Origin: Bifidobacterium pongonis
Lineage (GTDB): Bacteria > Actinomycetota > Actinomycetes > Actinomycetales > Bifidobacteriaceae
Assembly: GCF_019331805.1 (NCBI RefSeq)
Contig: NZ_JAHBBE010000028.1
Span: 1-34,495 of the forward strand
DNA: 34,495 nt
Direction: 5' to 3'
A program made the position numbers and the translations under genes. Positions 33,243 through 34,495 of this stretch are shown here, piece by piece. Under the pieces are notes generated by a model. The model had not been told where the DNA came from, did not search any database, and saw nothing but the letters and a program-made list of their open reading frames with translations. Position 1 is the stretch's first letter, and every line of letters starts with the position of its first letter.

Positions 33243-33764
33243 ATGACTGATCTGGAATTGGAACATCGCGATATTGGGCATGGCGTAACGATCCGAAGGG
33301 CCGAAGAGCGTGAATACGATCAGGTCGGTCAGGTCCTGTTGGAGGCGTTCGTCTCCAGCGGCAAAATCACCGAACTGTACCGTCGTCGACTGTTGGGTAT
33401 TACGCCGCGCAGCGAAACCGAGGATGTCTGGGTCGCGGAAGACTCGGATGGGCAGATCATCGGCGCGTACCTGACGCCGAAACCCGATCATCTTGAAGAA
33501 CCAGGCACCTTCGGCTTCAACACGCTTGGCGTGCTGCCTGCCGCACGAGGCAAAGGCGTGGGTGGAGCGTTCGTCCACCATGCGTTGGATCTGGCACGGT
33601 CCTACGGGTTGCACAAGGTGCTGATCCATTCCGGCCCCGGTATGTTGGACGCTCACAGGTTGTACCAGCATTGCGGATTCGTCAGGCATCGTGAACTGGA
33701 AACGCTGGTGGTCGACGGAGGTCAGCGGCTTCTGGTCTTCATCTATGAGATCGAGGACGACTGA
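33243..33764 (+). CDS. GNAT-family N-acetyltransferase
   Basis: A 173-residue GCN5-related acetyltransferase. The acetyl-CoA pyrophosphate-binding motif is RGKGVGG (102-108), preceded by NTLGVLPAA and followed by LYQHCGFVRHRELETL, the usual motif-B region. Start ATG 33243 follows AAAAGGAA; an upstream in-frame ATG (33225) lacks a site. The substrate is unknown. It resembles in position the acetyltransferase of the B. subtilis ytmI(snaA)-tcyJKLMN operon, which acetylates S-substituted cysteines, so a similar role is proposed. A strong terminator follows at 33782-33827. Confidence 0.87.
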   Translation: MTDLELEHRDIGHGVTIRRAEEREYDQVGQVLLEAFVSSGKITELYRRRLLGITPRSETEDVWVAEDSDGQIIGAYLTPKPDHLEEPGTFGFNTLGVLPAARGKGVGGAFVHHALDLARSYGLHKVLIHSGPGMLDAHRLYQHCGFVRHRELETLVVDGGQRLLVFIYEIEDD

Positions 33765-33781
33765 CCGCATATCGGATTATG

Positions 33782-33827
33782 AATCGGTCTTTCGCATGCG
33801 TGCAGTGCGAAAGACCGATTTCGTTTT
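33782..33827 (+). terminator. Terminator of cystine-type unit
   Basis: A 15-bp perfect stem (33782-33796 with 33806-33820) with a 9-nt loop and a TCGTTTT tail. It ends the 29512-33764 unit. Confidence 0.85.
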
Positions 33828-33845
33828 CCGCCATCATATGAACGC

Positions 33846-33898
33846 GTCATAAACCGGAATGATAAGTGTTTGCGCGCCTTATAACCAAGGGCGATAAG
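33846..33898 (+). promoter_or_regulatory. Paired 21-bp operator-like elements before cystathionine enzyme
   Basis: GTCATAA-N7-TGATAAG (33846-33866) and CTTATAA-N7-CGATAAG (33878-33898), with starts exactly 32 bp apart, as for the pair at 23967-24019. The proximal element ends 130 bp before ATG 34029, or 100 bp before the alternative TTG 33999. Together the two loci suggest a shared sulfur-metabolism regulator. Confidence 0.6.
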
Positions 33899-34028
33899 CG
33901 GCGGCGCGTGGCGGATTCTCCAAGGGAGTTAAGTAGGGAACCGTGATCGCGAGAACATCGTGCGAACAGCACGAACGACACGCGACAAGGAACCGACATT
34001 GAAACCTACAACCCAAGGGGGTGCGCAC

Positions 34029-34495
34029 ATGACACGATTCAACACTCAGCTCGTCCACGGTCTGCCGATCAACGACAACAACACCGGAGCCGTGAACCCG
34101 CCGATCTACAATTCGTCCACTTATGCTTTCGAATCGGTCGAGTCCATGCCCCGCTGGGATTACGCGCGCAGCGGCAACCCGACCCGTGAATTCCTGGAGC
34201 GTCAGATCGCACAGCTCGAACACGGCACCCGCGGCTTCGCGTTCGGTTCCGGCCTGGCAGCCATCCACGCCGTACTGTCCATCTTCAAGCCCGGCGATCG
34301 CATCGTCGTCGGCAAGAACATCTACGGCGGCACCTACTCGCTGTTCAACGAGTATTTCACCCGTTGGGGCGTGAACGTCGAAGCCGTGGACACCGCCGAC
34401 TACAAGGCGCTCGACGCCGCAGTCGCCGGCCGTGACGGTGAGGAAGCGGCCAAGGCCGTGTATTTCGAAGTGCTGACCAACCCGCTGCTGCAGGT
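34029..34495 (+). CDS. Cystathionine gamma-synthase/beta-lyase family enzyme (partial)
   Basis: The first 155 residues of a Cys/Met-metabolism PLP-dependent enzyme (MetB/MetC family); the gene runs off the window. Visible landmarks are NTQLVHG, GAVNPPIYNSSTYAF, YARSGNPTREFLERQIAQLE and FGSGLAAIHAVLSIFKPGD, where YxRxGNPT is the phosphate-contacting motif. The catalytic Lys lies beyond the end, so gamma-synthase, gamma-lyase and beta-lyase cannot be separated. ATG 34029 follows AAGGGGGTG. An in-frame TTG at 33999 with AAGGA upstream would add ten residues and is a fair alternative start. It is preceded by the paired 21-bp elements. Confidence 0.92.
   Translation, partial: MTRFNTQLVHGLPINDNNTGAVNPPIYNSSTYAFESVESMPRWDYARSGNPTREFLERQIAQLEHGTRGFAFGSGLAAIHAVLSIFKPGDRIVVGKNIYGGTYSLFNEYFTRWGVNVEAVDTADYKALDAAVAGRDGEEAAKAVYFEVLTNPLLQ

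Overview
The window is a GC-rich, densely coded chromosomal segment that best fits a Bifidobacterium (Actinomycetota). The evidence is the actinobacterial gene set (DapD of the high-GC type, oligoribonuclease, long ProRS, type II citrate synthase), strong AAGGAGG ribosome sites, a LacI-controlled GH13 alpha-glucosidase locus and several ABC amino-acid importers. The genus call is inferred from overall protein character, not from a marker search. No rRNA, tRNA, CRISPR, IS element or prophage was seen.

Layout. 1-1208: a gene-free start with a direct repeat, a PAP2 phosphatase and a long convergent hairpin. 1265-5770: a sugar locus, with an MFS transporter and a GH13 alpha-glucosidase on the minus strand and a divergent LacI regulator; the shared 347-bp promoter carries at least three CAAGCGCTT-type operators. 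5892-8016: oligoribonuclease (orn) and a PIF1/RecD-like helicase. 8166-10146: a 58-residue secreted four-cysteine peptide convergent with a two-component system (NarL/LuxR type). 10580-18548: housekeeping genes, namely proS (possibly leaderless), a DnaA-box cluster in front of an SSB paralogue, an M13 metallopeptidase with an apparent N-terminal frameshift, a DUF308 membrane protein, map (possibly leaderless) and gltA. 18588-20478: a 26-bp inverted repeat, dapD and an esterase. 20731-23813: a four-gene polar amino-acid ABC importer.

24113-34495 reads as a sulfur-amino-acid region. The first unit is a PanE-family 2-ketoacid reductase, metQ, metN, metI and a class I/II aminotransferase. The second is a cystine-type ABC importer (lipoprotein, permease, ATPase), a glutathionyl-hydroquinone-reductase-like protein with an altered active site (CGWN instead of CPWA) and a GNAT acetyltransferase. 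The third, cut by the window end, is a cystathionine gamma-synthase/beta-lyase family enzyme.

The most interesting signal is a pair of 21-bp AT-cornered elements with starts exactly 32 bp apart. The pair occurs upstream of the panE-metQNI unit (23967-24019) and again upstream of the cystathionine enzyme (33846-33898). It looks like the paired binding site of a LysR-type or similar sulfur regulator not encoded here. Together the genes suggest import of methionine or its keto/hydroxy analogues and of cystine or S-substituted cysteines, followed by conversion to usable cysteine and methionine.
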